The translations under genes and the position numbers were made by a program. 30,877 bases of DNA. Origin: JAMCXS01 sp964459065. GTDB taxonomy: Bacteria; Acidobacteriota; Terriglobia; UBA7540. This document shows, in pieces, positions 6,881 to 14,160 of the stretch. The notes beneath the pieces were generated by a model that ran no database searches, was not told the origin of the DNA, and saw only the letters and a list, made by a program, of their open reading frames with translations. The DNA lies in contig CAYWMN010000008.1 of NCBI GenBank assembly GCA_964459065.1, positions 1 to 30,877 of the forward strand, written 5' to 3'. Within the stretch, counting starts at the first letter, position 1, and each line of letters starts with the position of its first letter.

Positions 6881-9800
6881 ATGGGGAAGCGAATTGCACA
6901 TTTTGTAGTTGTTTCAGGTGTTGTTGCGATGGCCGCATTGGTATGGGCCAACATCGCCACCGCCCAGGCGGGGCCGGGGCACTCAATGGCCATTGTGGTG
7001 CATGATAATGCCCACGTCACTTCTCCACCCTTGCGCAACATTCCTCCGATTCCTTCAAGCGTTCTGAGCAAGCTCTCCATTCGTCTGCGTCATCCCCATC
7101 CTCTTTCAGGGGTGCGGAGGCTATTGCCGGACCCTGCCCTGCAGACTTCGTCGGGGCCTGCCGTGGCCACCACCAGCGGATCGAACTTCTTTGGTATCGG
7201 GGTGGGATTGGGGAGCTTTTCTCCCAGCTATGCACCCCCTGACACCAACGGTGCGGTTGGGGCGACCGAGTATGTGCAGTGGGTGAACGCCGATTACGCG
7301 GTCTTCGCCAAGTACGACAACGAAACGATTAACAACAAGACTTACAACGCAGGGCAATTGGTTTACGGTCCCGTCGCTGGCAACCAGATCTTCAGCGCTC
7401 TGGGCGGAGCATGCGCCAGCAACAACAGCGGAGATCCTGTCGCGGAGTTTGACAAGCAGGCGAACCGCTGGGTGCTGATGCAGCCGGTATTCTCGAATCC
7501 TTACACGATCTGTGTGGCGGTTTCGCAGACTTCCGAGGCCACGGGCGCTTACAATCTTTACGCGTTTCCGGTCAGTCCCACCAATGACTTCCCTGATTAT
7601 CCCAAGCTGAGCGTCTGGCCCGACGGCTATTATCTTTCCTACAATTCGTTTCAAGGGAACACGTTTGCGGGAGCGGCGGCCTGCGTGATGGATCGCGTCA
7701 GCATGCTTCAAGGCAAGTCGGCCACCATGCAGTGCTTCCAGCGTAGTTACAGCGACGCGGGCCTGCTGCCATCCGATCTGGACGGGGATTCCGGAGCGGC
7801 GGGAACCACCCAGGCTCCTCCGGCAGGAACGCCGAATTATTTTCTCGAGCTTGGAGGGAACTCCAACCTTAATCTTTACAAGTTCCACGTGGATTGGGCG
7901 AACTCCGCCAACTCCACCTTCACGGGGCCCATTTCCATTTCGGTACCCTCTTACAGCCTGGCCTGCGGCGGGGGCACCTGCATCCCCCAATCGGGAACCA
8001 GCGAACAGTTGGACTCGCTGGGCGACCGCCTGATGTACCGTTTGGCCTACCGGAATCTCAATGGGGTTGGGACCTTGGTTGCAACCGACTCCGTGGATAC
8101 CGGCAGCGGCAATACGGGCGTCCGCTGGTATGAAATCCAGGGGCTTGACTCAAACCCCACTGCGATTCAGGCCAGCACCTACGCCCCGGATTCAAATTAT
8201 CGATGGATGGGCTCGATTGGGATGGATAAGTACGGAGATATCGCGCTCGGCTACAGCGTATCCAGTTCTAATATGTATCCCGCCATCCGCTACACGGGCC
8301 GACTGTCCAGCGATACGCCGAACACCCTGGAGGCTGAAACCAGCATCGTGGAAGGCGGGGGGGCGCAGCTGCCCAACCTGAGCCGCTGGGGCGACTACAG
8401 CGCCATGACCATCGACCCGGTGAATGATTGCACTTTTTATTACACCAATGAGTACCTGCTGAGCAACGGCACCTTCAATTGGAGCACCCGGGTTGGGGCT
8501 TTTGATTTCAGCAATTGCGGCAGCGCTTCCTCCTATTCCCTCTCAGCTTCTCCCTCCATTCAATCGGTGGGCCAGGGTGCGAGCGCGGACTACACGCTGA
8601 ATTTCAGCCCACTGAACAGCTATTCGGGCAGCGTCAACCTTACCGCCACCGGCTTGCCGGCGGGAGCTACCCCGAACTTCAGCAATGGCACTGTTTCCGG
8701 AGCGGCTGGCACTTCGACGTTGACCGTCAGTACGGACAATTCCGTGGCCGCCGGGACGTACCACTTTACGGTCCAAGGCACCGATGGAAGCCTGACCAGC
8801 CTGACGCCTCTCATCCTGGTCGTGACGCCTCCCACGACGCCCGACTTTTCCATTGCGGCATCACCCACTTCGGCCAGTGTGGATCAGGGGCAGAGCACCA
8901 GTTACAGCGTGACGGTGAGTTCGCTCAACAGCTATAGCGGGACGGTGGATCTGAGTGCCAGTGTATCGCCGTCAGGTCCGAGCCCAAGCCTTTCGCCGTC
9001 GGTTTCGGTAACGTCTTCGACGGCCGGAACGGCGACCCTTACGGTGTCCACCACCAGTTCCACGACCACCGGCTCCTATACGGTTACGATCACGGGAACG
9101 GACAGCTTGGACAGCTCGCTAAGCCATCAAACCCAGGTTACGCTGCAGGTGAACCAGGCTGCGCAGACCGGCAACTTCCAGCTTGCCGCGGCCTCCGGAA
9201 GCCTGACCGTGGGCGTCAATTCGAGCAATACGGATAACATCACAATCACGCCGTCGGGGGGCTTCACGGGCAGCGTCAGCCTCAGCCTGAGCAGCCTGCC
9301 ACATGGGGTGCACTCCAGCTTCAGCGTGAATCCTGTTTCAATTACCGGGACAGCGTCTGGAACCTCCGTCCTGGCCATAGCGACCAACAAGCACCCGCAG
9401 ACGGGCACTTTCAATCTGGTGCTCACGGCAACCAGCGGCAGCCTGACCCAACAGATCCCGATCATCCTGACCGTTGGCACGTCTTCCTCCGGGGACTTTT
9501 CACTTTCCAGCTCGCCTTCGAGCCAGACGGTCACGCAGGGTTCAGGCACCAGCTACACCGTTTCGGTCTCGGCATCGGGTGGGTTCAACAGCGCGGTGGG
9601 CTTCAGCGTGAGCGGGTTGCCGAGCGGGGCCAATTATAGCTTCAACCCGACTTCGGTCACCGGCTCCGGTTCGACCACCATGGCAATCACCACCAGCGGC
9701 TCAACAACGACCGGCACGTATAACTTGACGGTTAAGGGCACCAGCGGAAGTTTGAGTCATACAACTTCTGTTACGCTGGTTGTTAACGCTTCTACGACGC

Positions 9801-10399
9801 CGGACTTTTCACTTTCGAGTTCGCCTTCAAGCCAGACGGTCACGCAGGGTTCAGGCACCAGTTACACCGTCTCGGTCTCGGCAACGGGTGGGTTCAACAG
9901 TGCGGTGGGCTTCGGCGTCAGTGGCTTGCCGAGCGGGGCCAATTATAGTTTCAACCCGACTTCGGTCACCGGCTCGGGTTCGACCACCATGTCCATTACA
10001 ACCGGTGCTTCAACCCCGGCCGGGACGTATACTTTGCAGGTTACGGGCACCAGCGGAAGCCTGAGTCATACAACCAACGTTACGCTGGTGGTTAGCGCTC
10101 CATCGTCGGGAGACTTCTCAATATCGGCGACGCCCGGCAACGTAACGCTCAAAGGCAACGGCACAGCCACGTACAACATCAGCATTTCACCTTCGGGCGG
10201 GTTCACCGGTGACGTGGCGTTAAGCGTGACCGGAGTTTCGGGGGCGACAACGAGCTTCAGCCCCAGTACTGTGAGTGGCGGTTCGGGCACGTCAACCCTG
10301 TCGGTTTCCGGAGCGAGCAAAGGCAACTACTCGCTCACGATTACGGGAACCAGCGGATCGCTTACGCACTCGACCTCGGTAAGTCTGAAAGTCCATTAG
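6881..10399 (+). CDS. Large exported protein with six C-terminal Ig-like repeats
   Basis: A 1172-aa exported protein. AGGAGGGG (6871-6878) precedes the ATG. A Sec signal peptide covers about residues 1-30 (hydrophobic core VVVSGVVAMAALVWA, likely cut after AQA). Residues about 100-550 form one beta-rich domain with 'SYAPPDTNGAVGATEYVQWVN', 'DPVAEFDKQANRWVLMQP' and 'NLSRWGDYSAMTIDPVNDCTFYYTNEY', a pattern suggestive of a beta-propeller. No catalytic motif is evident. From about 551 to the end are six Ig-like units of 103-110 residues, each opening near 'DFSLSSSPSSQTVTQGSG' and ending near 'GTSGSLSHTTSVTLVV'. The protein is rich in Ser/Thr/Gly and poor in Cys in the repeats. No LPXTG or beta-barrel anchor is seen. 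A surface or secreted adhesin-like role is inferred from architecture alone. Confidence 0.8.
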   Translation: MGKRIAHFVVVSGVVAMAALVWANIATAQAGPGHSMAIVVHDNAHVTSPPLRNIPPIPSSVLSKLSIRLRHPHPLSGVRRLLPDPALQTSSGPAVATTSGSNFFGIGVGLGSFSPSYAPPDTNGAVGATEYVQWVNADYAVFAKYDNETINNKTYNAGQLVYGPVAGNQIFSALGGACASNNSGDPVAEFDKQANRWVLMQPVFSNPYTICVAVSQTSEATGAYNLYAFPVSPTNDFPDYPKLSVWPDGYYLSYNSFQGNTFAGAAACVMDRVSMLQGKSATMQCFQRSYSDAGLLPSDLDGDSGAAGTTQAPPAGTPNYFLELGGNSNLNLYKFHVDWANSANSTFTGPISISVPSYSLACGGGTCIPQSGTSEQLDSLGDRLMYRLAYRNLNGVGTLVATDSVDTGSGNTGVRWYEIQGLDSNPTAIQASTYAPDSNYRWMGSIGMDKYGDIALGYSVSSSNMYPAIRYTGRLSSDTPNTLEAETSIVEGGGAQLPNLSRWGDYSAMTIDPVNDCTFYYTNEYLLSNGTFNWSTRVGAFDFSNCGSASSYSLSASPSIQSVGQGASADYTLNFSPLNSYSGSVNLTATGLPAGATPNFSNGTVSGAAGTSTLTVSTDNSVAAGTYHFTVQGTDGSLTSLTPLILVVTPPTTPDFSIAASPTSASVDQGQSTSYSVTVSSLNSYSGTVDLSASVSPSGPSPSLSPSVSVTSSTAGTATLTVSTTSSTTTGSYTVTITGTDSLDSSLSHQTQVTLQVNQAAQTGNFQLAAASGSLTVGVNSSNTDNITITPSGGFTGSVSLSLSSLPHGVHSSFSVNPVSITGTASGTSVLAIATNKHPQTGTFNLVLTATSGSLTQQIPIILTVGTSSSGDFSLSSSPSSQTVTQGSGTSYTVSVSASGGFNSAVGFSVSGLPSGANYSFNPTSVTGSGSTTMAITTSGSTTTGTYNLTVKGTSGSLSHTTSVTLVVNASTTPDFSLSSSPSSQTVTQGSGTSYTVSVSATGGFNSAVGFGVSGLPSGANYSFNPTSVTGSGSTTMSITTGASTPAGTYTLQVTGTSGSLSHTTNVTLVVSAPSSGDFSISATPGNVTLKGNGTATYNISISPSGGFTGDVALSVTGVSGATTSFSPSTVSGGSGTSTLSVSGASKGNYSLTITGTSGSLTHSTSVSLKVH
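8531..10396 (+). repeat. Six in-frame Ig-like domain repeats
   Basis: Units begin at about 8531, 8843, 9173, 9494, 9803 and 10112, with spacings of 312, 330, 321, 309 and 309 bp. All are in frame, and each encodes one beta-sandwich-like domain of the protein at 6881. Confidence 0.8.
9494..10111 (+). repeat. Near-identical tandem pair of 309-bp units
   Basis: The unit at 9494-9802 and the next at 9803-10111 are nearly identical at DNA level. Long identical runs cover the region encoding QTVTQGSGTSYTVSVSA and PSGANYSFNPTSVTGSGSTTM. The other four units are diverged. This pair looks like a recent duplication, and is also a likely place for assembly collapse or copy-number change. Confidence 0.75.
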
Positions 10400-10408
10400 T
10401 CGGTTTCA

Positions 10409-10445
10409 GGGACGCCTGGGGGGCTGCGCGATTCTGCGCCGTCCC
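10409..10445 (+). terminator. Hairpin after the Ig-repeat gene
   Basis: GGGACG (10409-10414) pairs with CGTCCC (10440-10445), with an inner GCGC/GCGC pair. It begins ten bases after the stop codon. No T-tract follows. Most of the rest of the 298-nt interval to 10698 holds no gene that I can support. Confidence 0.35.
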
Positions 10446-10618
10446 TCGGGCGCTTCTCCCATCGGTTTCTAACCGTTCCGCCCTCCTTGATTCCAAGCGA
10501 TTGTTTCCGTTTTAACTTCAGCGCGCCGTTATCGGCTGCGTCCTGGAGGCTGCTGCCTTTGGGGCCGGGCTGGATTCAACTGAAAGCCTTCGGGCTATTC
10601 CTGTGCTCACATTCGAGG

Positions 10619-10632
10619 GTGATTGTTGTCAC
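10619..10632. promoter_or_regulatory. CRP/FNR-type site GTGA-TTGTTG-TCAC
   Basis: The palindrome core fits the CRP-type consensus. Its centre (10625.5) lies 30.5 bp upstream of GGTAAT (10656-10661), a possible -10 element for the receiver gene at 10698. This is class II-like geometry, matching that at 12572-12591. Confidence 0.55.
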
Positions 10633-10697
10633 TGCGCCCGAAGGCGCGTTCATGGGGTAATAAGCCAGGGTCTCTTGAAGGATTTTTGGAGGGAGCC

Positions 10698-11099
10698 ATG
10701 GGGAACAAATCCAGGAAAAAGAGCATCCTGGTGATCGACGACGACGAGCGCGTCCTGATCGCCATGGAATGCCTGCTTGAAGCCGAAGGCTACGAGACGG
10801 CAACGGCCTGGAGCGGGCACGAGGCTCTTGAACTGTTGCGCCTGCAGAAGTTTGATTTGGTGGTCGTGGATGACTACCTCTGGGACATGGATGTTGAGGT
10901 TATCTTAAAAACCCTTCAGCAGATGGCCGTGCCGCCACGGGTGATGCTGACCGATAACGCACCCGCCTCCGGCGCGCTGAACCGGTATCAGGGCTTTGGC
11001 GCTAGCGCCGTGGTGAACAAGTGGGCTTCGTGTGATGAGATTGCCAGGTCGGTTCGGGAATGCCTTGCGGAGAGGCCGTCGCAAGAGGTGCTGGTCTAA
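10698..11099 (+). CDS. Single-domain response regulator (complete receiver)
   Basis: A 133-aa stand-alone CheY-like receiver. The start at 10698 is set by GGAGGGAG (10688-10695). The acidic pocket is D14-D15-D16 (VIDDDE), the phospho-acceptor is D58 in LVVVDD, the switch residue is T85 in MLTDNA, and the conserved Lys is K108 in VVNKWA. All catalytic positions are present, so it should be phosphorylatable. There is no output domain, so it would signal through a partner. No histidine kinase is adjacent. It ends three bases before the degenerate receiver gene at 11102, suggesting co-transcription. A CRP/FNR-type palindrome lies upstream at 10619. Confidence 0.85.
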   Translation: MGNKSRKKSILVIDDDERVLIAMECLLEAEGYETATAWSGHEALELLRLQKFDLVVVDDYLWDMDVEVILKTLQQMAVPPRVMLTDNAPASGALNRYQGFGASAVVNKWASCDEIARSVRECLAERPSQEVLV

Positions 11100-11101
11100 C
11101 C

Positions 11102-11533
11102 ATGGTGACGCAGTTGCCGACAACACCGCAGCAGGAGAATCCCCCGGTGCTGCTGGTCCGCGACGGGGCCAGCCACTGGAGCGAACTGAGGGCATTGCTC
11201 GAGGCGCAGTCCCTTTCCGTAATCGAGGTGGGAGAACTGCGCCAGGCCGAAGAGCAACTGAAGAGTTGCCATCCCCCGCAACTGATGTTTACGGCGGTTT
11301 TGCTTGCCGACGGGGACTGGAAACGCGTTCTTCTGCTGGCGAAGAAGGCGGGCGTGCCGTTGATTGTTGTCTCAGGCCGGTTGGATATGGGCTTTTCCCT
11401 GGATGTGCTGCGGCGAGGCGTCTTCGACTTTATGGTCCCGCCTTTTGATCGGGACGACATCCGGTACGTGGTTCGCAACGCGAGCGGGCTTGGGACGCCA
11501 GGGCCGGAGCAGTCTGAGCCCCAAGCCGCTTGA
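11102..11533 (+). CDS. Degenerate receiver-like protein lacking the phospho-Asp
   Basis: A 143-aa protein with the receiver fold pattern (VLLVRDG at 16-22, LMFTAVLLADG at 61-71, PLIVVSGRLD at 86-95, FDFMVPPF at 108-115). The phospho-acceptor position is Ala (A65 in FTAV), and the usual Lys-Pro is Pro-Pro, so phosphotransfer as in CheY is not expected. It aligns closely with the leftward gene at 26417 (shared FT-x5-DG-x-W and FDF-x2-PPF), so these are paralogues of an atypical receiver subfamily. The ATG at 11102 is chosen because it clears the upstream gene. An in-frame ATG at 11060 would overlap that gene. Confidence 0.7.
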   Translation: MVTQLPTTPQQENPPVLLVRDGASHWSELRALLEAQSLSVIEVGELRQAEEQLKSCHPPQLMFTAVLLADGDWKRVLLLAKKAGVPLIVVSGRLDMGFSLDVLRRGVFDFMVPPFDRDDIRYVVRNASGLGTPGPEQSEPQAA

Positions 11534-11560
11534 TTCGGTCGGCTGTGCCGCACAGCAAGG

Positions 11561-11576
11561 TGTGACCGCGGTCACA
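11561..11576. promoter_or_regulatory. CRP/FNR-type site TGTGA-CCGCGG-TCACA
   Basis: A perfect 16-bp palindrome with exactly the E. coli CRP half-sites. It lies in the gap between the degenerate receiver and the Cys-containing protein at 11678, with its centre about 109 bp before that start. Confidence 0.65.
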
Positions 11577-11677
11577 GCACGGAACCGAAGATCGTTCTAA
11601 CTCTACAGGCCAGGGCCGGCTGAACAGCCAACCGGCGAGCAAGGATTCTGGATGCGAAGTTTTCCAAAGGGGGCGCG

Positions 11678-12064
11678 ATGCCACAACAAAATGAGCGAGA
11701 CATCCTGGCCATTCTAAAGCGTGAGCTCGAATGCATTGAAACGGGTCAATACGGGCCACCGGTAAAAGATCCGGTGGAGGCAACCTCGACCATGTTTGAA
11801 GATTCGGAAACTTGCCTCAACTATGGATACCCTTACCGGGTTCACTCCTGCTCTGAATGTCCGCTGATCGGGTTTGTTCCGAAAGAGAAACAGGCTTCGG
11901 CGATGCCCTGCCATGAAATCCCTCTCGACGCTGCGGGAAGAACCTTGGAAGGGTTCGCGCAGGGCAAAGACGCGAGTGATTTACAAGCGGCCGTCAAAGA
12001 CTGGCTTCGAAATGCCATCCAGAGGCTTGAGTCCGCACAGCCGTCGCAAGGCCCCAAGGCGTAA
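11678..12064 (+). CDS. Small soluble protein with conserved-looking Cys cluster, unknown function
   Basis: A 128-aa protein I do not recognise. There is no signal peptide or membrane segment. The N-terminus is helical and charged (ERDILAILKRELECIETGQY). The middle holds C46, C58-x2-C61 and C78-H79 (ETC, HSCSEC, MPCHE), a plausible four-Cys metal or redox site. The C-terminus (SDLQAAVKDWLRNAIQRLESA) is a predicted amphipathic helix. AAAGGGGG (11666-11673) precedes the ATG. The CRP/FNR palindrome at 11561 and the cytochrome operon downstream suggest a role tied to redox or respiration control, but this is context only. Confidence 0.6.
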   Translation: MPQQNERDILAILKRELECIETGQYGPPVKDPVEATSTMFEDSETCLNYGYPYRVHSCSECPLIGFVPKEKQASAMPCHEIPLDAAGRTLEGFAQGKDASDLQAAVKDWLRNAIQRLESAQPSQGPKA

Positions 12065-12264
12065 ACGGGTTAACCTGCCTGCGCGGTCTCCTTTCAGCCC
12101 GCCACACCTCTAAGCGTCCGGAATCCCGGCGCGAGTGGAGTTCAAACCACCGTTGCGCTCGGGTTGTGAGCACTCATCTGTTCCCTCATGCGAGACTTTG
12201 AAGCTTCAAAATAATTCCTTCTATTGAAGAATCAGAGGAGCATTCTACGCGAAAAACGGATCCA

Positions 12265-12300
12265 GTGATACACATCACATTGACTGGTGAGCATGCTCAC
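12265..12300. promoter_or_regulatory. Tandem CRP/FNR-type sites, centres 22 bp apart
   Basis: GTGA-TACACA-TCAC (12265-12278) and the perfect 14-bp palindrome GTGA-GCATGC-TCAC (12287-12300). The 22-bp centre spacing places both dimers on nearly the same DNA face. The same spacing occurs in the pair at 25322-25357. AAAAAT (12324-12329) starts 30.5 bp after the second centre, as expected for a -10 box with class II activation. Confidence 0.6.
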
Positions 12301-12571
12301 TGCGAAGCCCTCAGGCGGCTGGTAAAAATATACCTCGATTCGGAATGGCTTGGGACGTTCAATCCAATCCGCTAGGTATAGAGTCACAGAATGAGCCTCA
12401 AAGATCCGGCAGGAATAATCAATATGGAGTACGCTTCCACCACCGACGGAGGTTGTTGCCCTGACGGCATCACGAGTTGTTCAGCGCCCAGAAGCCTCCT
12501 TCTTGACCCTGAAACACGGTTCCAAATCAGCTCAGACGCGGATGTTGACTTGCCGAGTTTCTGGAGCTTAG

Positions 12572-12591
12572 ACTGTGATATATGTCACAGT
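12572..12591. promoter_or_regulatory. CRP/FNR-type site ACTGTGA-TATATG-TCACAGT
   Basis: A 20-bp inverted repeat with full TGTGA/TCACA half-sites and matching flanks, the best such site in the window. Its centre (12581.5) is 30.5 bp from GAGAAT (12612-12617), so it is well placed to activate the cytochrome operon that starts at 12753. Confidence 0.7.
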
Positions 12592-12752
12592 GCCCAAGTG
12601 GCACCAGTTGAGAGAATGCTGAGCGTTGTTCCAACGTTGTTTTAAAGCCCTGCGGCGAAGGCTGTCCGGACATAGGTGGGTTAATGCTTTTACGGAAAAG
12701 GCCGAGGAATGGGACTTATAAAGCCGAAGCAGGCGGAAAAGGGGAAATTGAA

Positions 12753-14150
12753 ATGAAGCGACTGTTGCGATTCATGGTAGGTGGCGCGCTTTTGGCAAGC
12801 ACGTTTTGTTTCTTTGCGATAGCCAATCTATATGCCCAACGGCGGCCCGCTACTGAAAAGGGCCCGTCCGTCGCCTGGAAGCCGCCCGTCGAGGTGAACC
12901 CCAAGGATTACGTTGGGGCCCAGACCTGCGCTGGGTGCCACCAGGAGATCGCGAAACAATTTTTTAAGACTGTTCACGCGCAGGAGAGCGAAGGCACGCA
13001 CGCCGCACCTGCTGCTGCGGCCGCGCCCGCATCTCCCTCGGCTGCCGCCGGGAAAAAGCTTTACGACAACATGATGTGCGCGGGCTGCCACAAGATCGGC
13101 GGCCAGGGCGGAACGGTCGGCCCGGCTCTTGATAATGTGGGCGCCCAAAGCAGCCGTGCGCAAATCGAGAACATCCTGCTGAAACCGCCCTCCGGGTCGG
13201 TGATGCCGGCTTTGCCTGCTAATACGCCGTCCAAGAAGACGAACGAGCTGGTTGATTACATGATGTCGCTGAAGGGACAGACCCAAGCAGCGGCGGCCGC
13301 CGCTCCGTCCGGTCCGGTGACGGTCAGTGGATGCGAAATGTGCCACGGGCCGGGCCACGCCCATGTTCAGGCCGAGATGGCGGCTGGAGGTGATCCCGCA
13401 AAGATAGCCGCCGGCAAGAAGCTTATCTTCCACTTTAACGGCAGCCCCAAAGAGAACTCAGCGCGTTGCCTTAGCTGCCACGATTCCGGGAAGGCGCAGT
13501 CTTCCTTTGCGCATTCGGTCCATGCCACGGCGGGCGTTTCTTGCATCGATTGCCACACCATGCACCCGACGGACTTGGCGGATGCCGGCAAACCCAAACT
13601 TCAAGGCGCGCAAGCGCAATTCTTTGGTGTTCCCAGGCTGACCAAACAAAATACCTGGCTGACCGGCCCCATGCTCAAAGAGCCGCAACCCCAGCTTTGC
13701 TATGGCTGCCACCGGACCGTGCAGGCGCAATTTGCGCTGCCCGAACATCACCGGGTGGGCGAAGGCTTCATGAAGTGCACGGACTGCCATAACCCTCACG
13801 GCACGATGAACCACTTCCAATTGAAAAAAGCCAATTGGGAAGCGTGCGTGAGCTGCCACGTGGAGAAGCGTGGGCCCTTTGTTTATGAGCATGCGGTTGT
13901 CCGGGTGGACGGCTGCACGGCCTGCCACAATCCCCACGGAAGCGTTAACAACTTTATGTTGAAGCGGCGCGAGCAGCGCTTGCTGTGCTTGCAGTGCCAT
14001 ACGGTGGTGCATACCTCACCGGAAGTTTCCGGGTGGCATGGCCAGGCGAACGTGCCGCACGGCCGGGGCGGATTCCAGGCTTCTGGACCTTGCACCCGCT
14101 GCCATGTGGCGATTCACGGATCTAATTTTGACTCGACCCTGTTGCGATAG
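12753..14150 (+). CDS. mtrA: MtrA/DmsE-type multiheme cytochrome c with inserted class I cytochrome domain
   Basis: A 465-aa exported cytochrome with 11 CXXCH sites, at C59, C109, C194, C239, C264, C316, C342, C365, C388, C412 and C447. A signal peptide covers about 1-29 (cut near YAQ). The ATG at 12753 follows AAAAGGGGAAA. Ten of the hemes follow the MtrA/DmsE/PioA decaheme pattern: a first heme near VGAQTCAGCH, then GCEMCHGPGHAH, and repeated CHNPHG motifs. Such proteins plug an MtrB barrel and carry electrons across the outer membrane. Between decaheme sites 1 and 2 an extra domain is inserted (about 98-175, GKKLYDNMMCAGCHKIGG to LVDYMMSLKG). It is a class I cytochrome c with likely axial Met M151, flanked by Ala-rich linkers (84-97, 178-185). 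The mtrB-like gene starts 11 bp after the stop. Confidence 0.88.
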   Translation: MKRLLRFMVGGALLASTFCFFAIANLYAQRRPATEKGPSVAWKPPVEVNPKDYVGAQTCAGCHQEIAKQFFKTVHAQESEGTHAAPAAAAAPASPSAAAGKKLYDNMMCAGCHKIGGQGGTVGPALDNVGAQSSRAQIENILLKPPSGSVMPALPANTPSKKTNELVDYMMSLKGQTQAAAAAAPSGPVTVSGCEMCHGPGHAHVQAEMAAGGDPAKIAAGKKLIFHFNGSPKENSARCLSCHDSGKAQSSFAHSVHATAGVSCIDCHTMHPTDLADAGKPKLQGAQAQFFGVPRLTKQNTWLTGPMLKEPQPQLCYGCHRTVQAQFALPEHHRVGEGFMKCTDCHNPHGTMNHFQLKKANWEACVSCHVEKRGPFVYEHAVVRVDGCTACHNPHGSVNNFMLKRREQRLLCLQCHTVVHTSPEVSGWHGQANVPHGRGGFQASGPCTRCHVAIHGSNFDSTLLR

Positions 14151-14160
14151 GAGGTTTGGC

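Larger units (their letters stand above)
12065..12752 (+). other. 688-nt regulatory gap before the cytochrome operon
   Basis: No convincing gene. An 84-codon frame at 12391-12645 has no ribosome-binding site and an unprotein-like composition. The interval holds three CRP/FNR-type palindromes (12265, 12287, 12574) and two small inverted repeats: GTGCC/GGCAC at 12590-12604 and CGTTG/CAACG at 12624-12636. The second is followed by TTGTTTT. Two -10-like hexamers lie at the same offset from palindrome centres: AAAAAT at 12324-12329 and GAGAAT at 12612-12617. Confidence 0.6.

Noticed and set aside
7121..7990. 289-codon minus-strand frame opposite the Ig-repeat protein
   Set aside because: Shadow frame with no ribosome-binding site and no recognisable domain. 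The plus-strand protein is coherent throughout.
12265..12591. CRISPR-like short repeats upstream of the cytochrome genes
   Set aside because: The repeated element is only the GTGA-N6-TCAC core with unrelated inner bases and irregular spacing, which fits protein-binding sites and not an array.
12599..12614. TGGCACC before the cytochrome operon as a sigma54 -24 element
   Set aside because: The needed TTGC at the -12 position is missing. The TTG present is shifted by several bases.
12391..12645. 84-codon frame containing a CDICH heme-like motif
   Set aside because: No ribosome-binding site, unprotein-like composition, and the CDICH codons come from the palindrome at 12572-12591. Most likely a chance frame in regulatory DNA.
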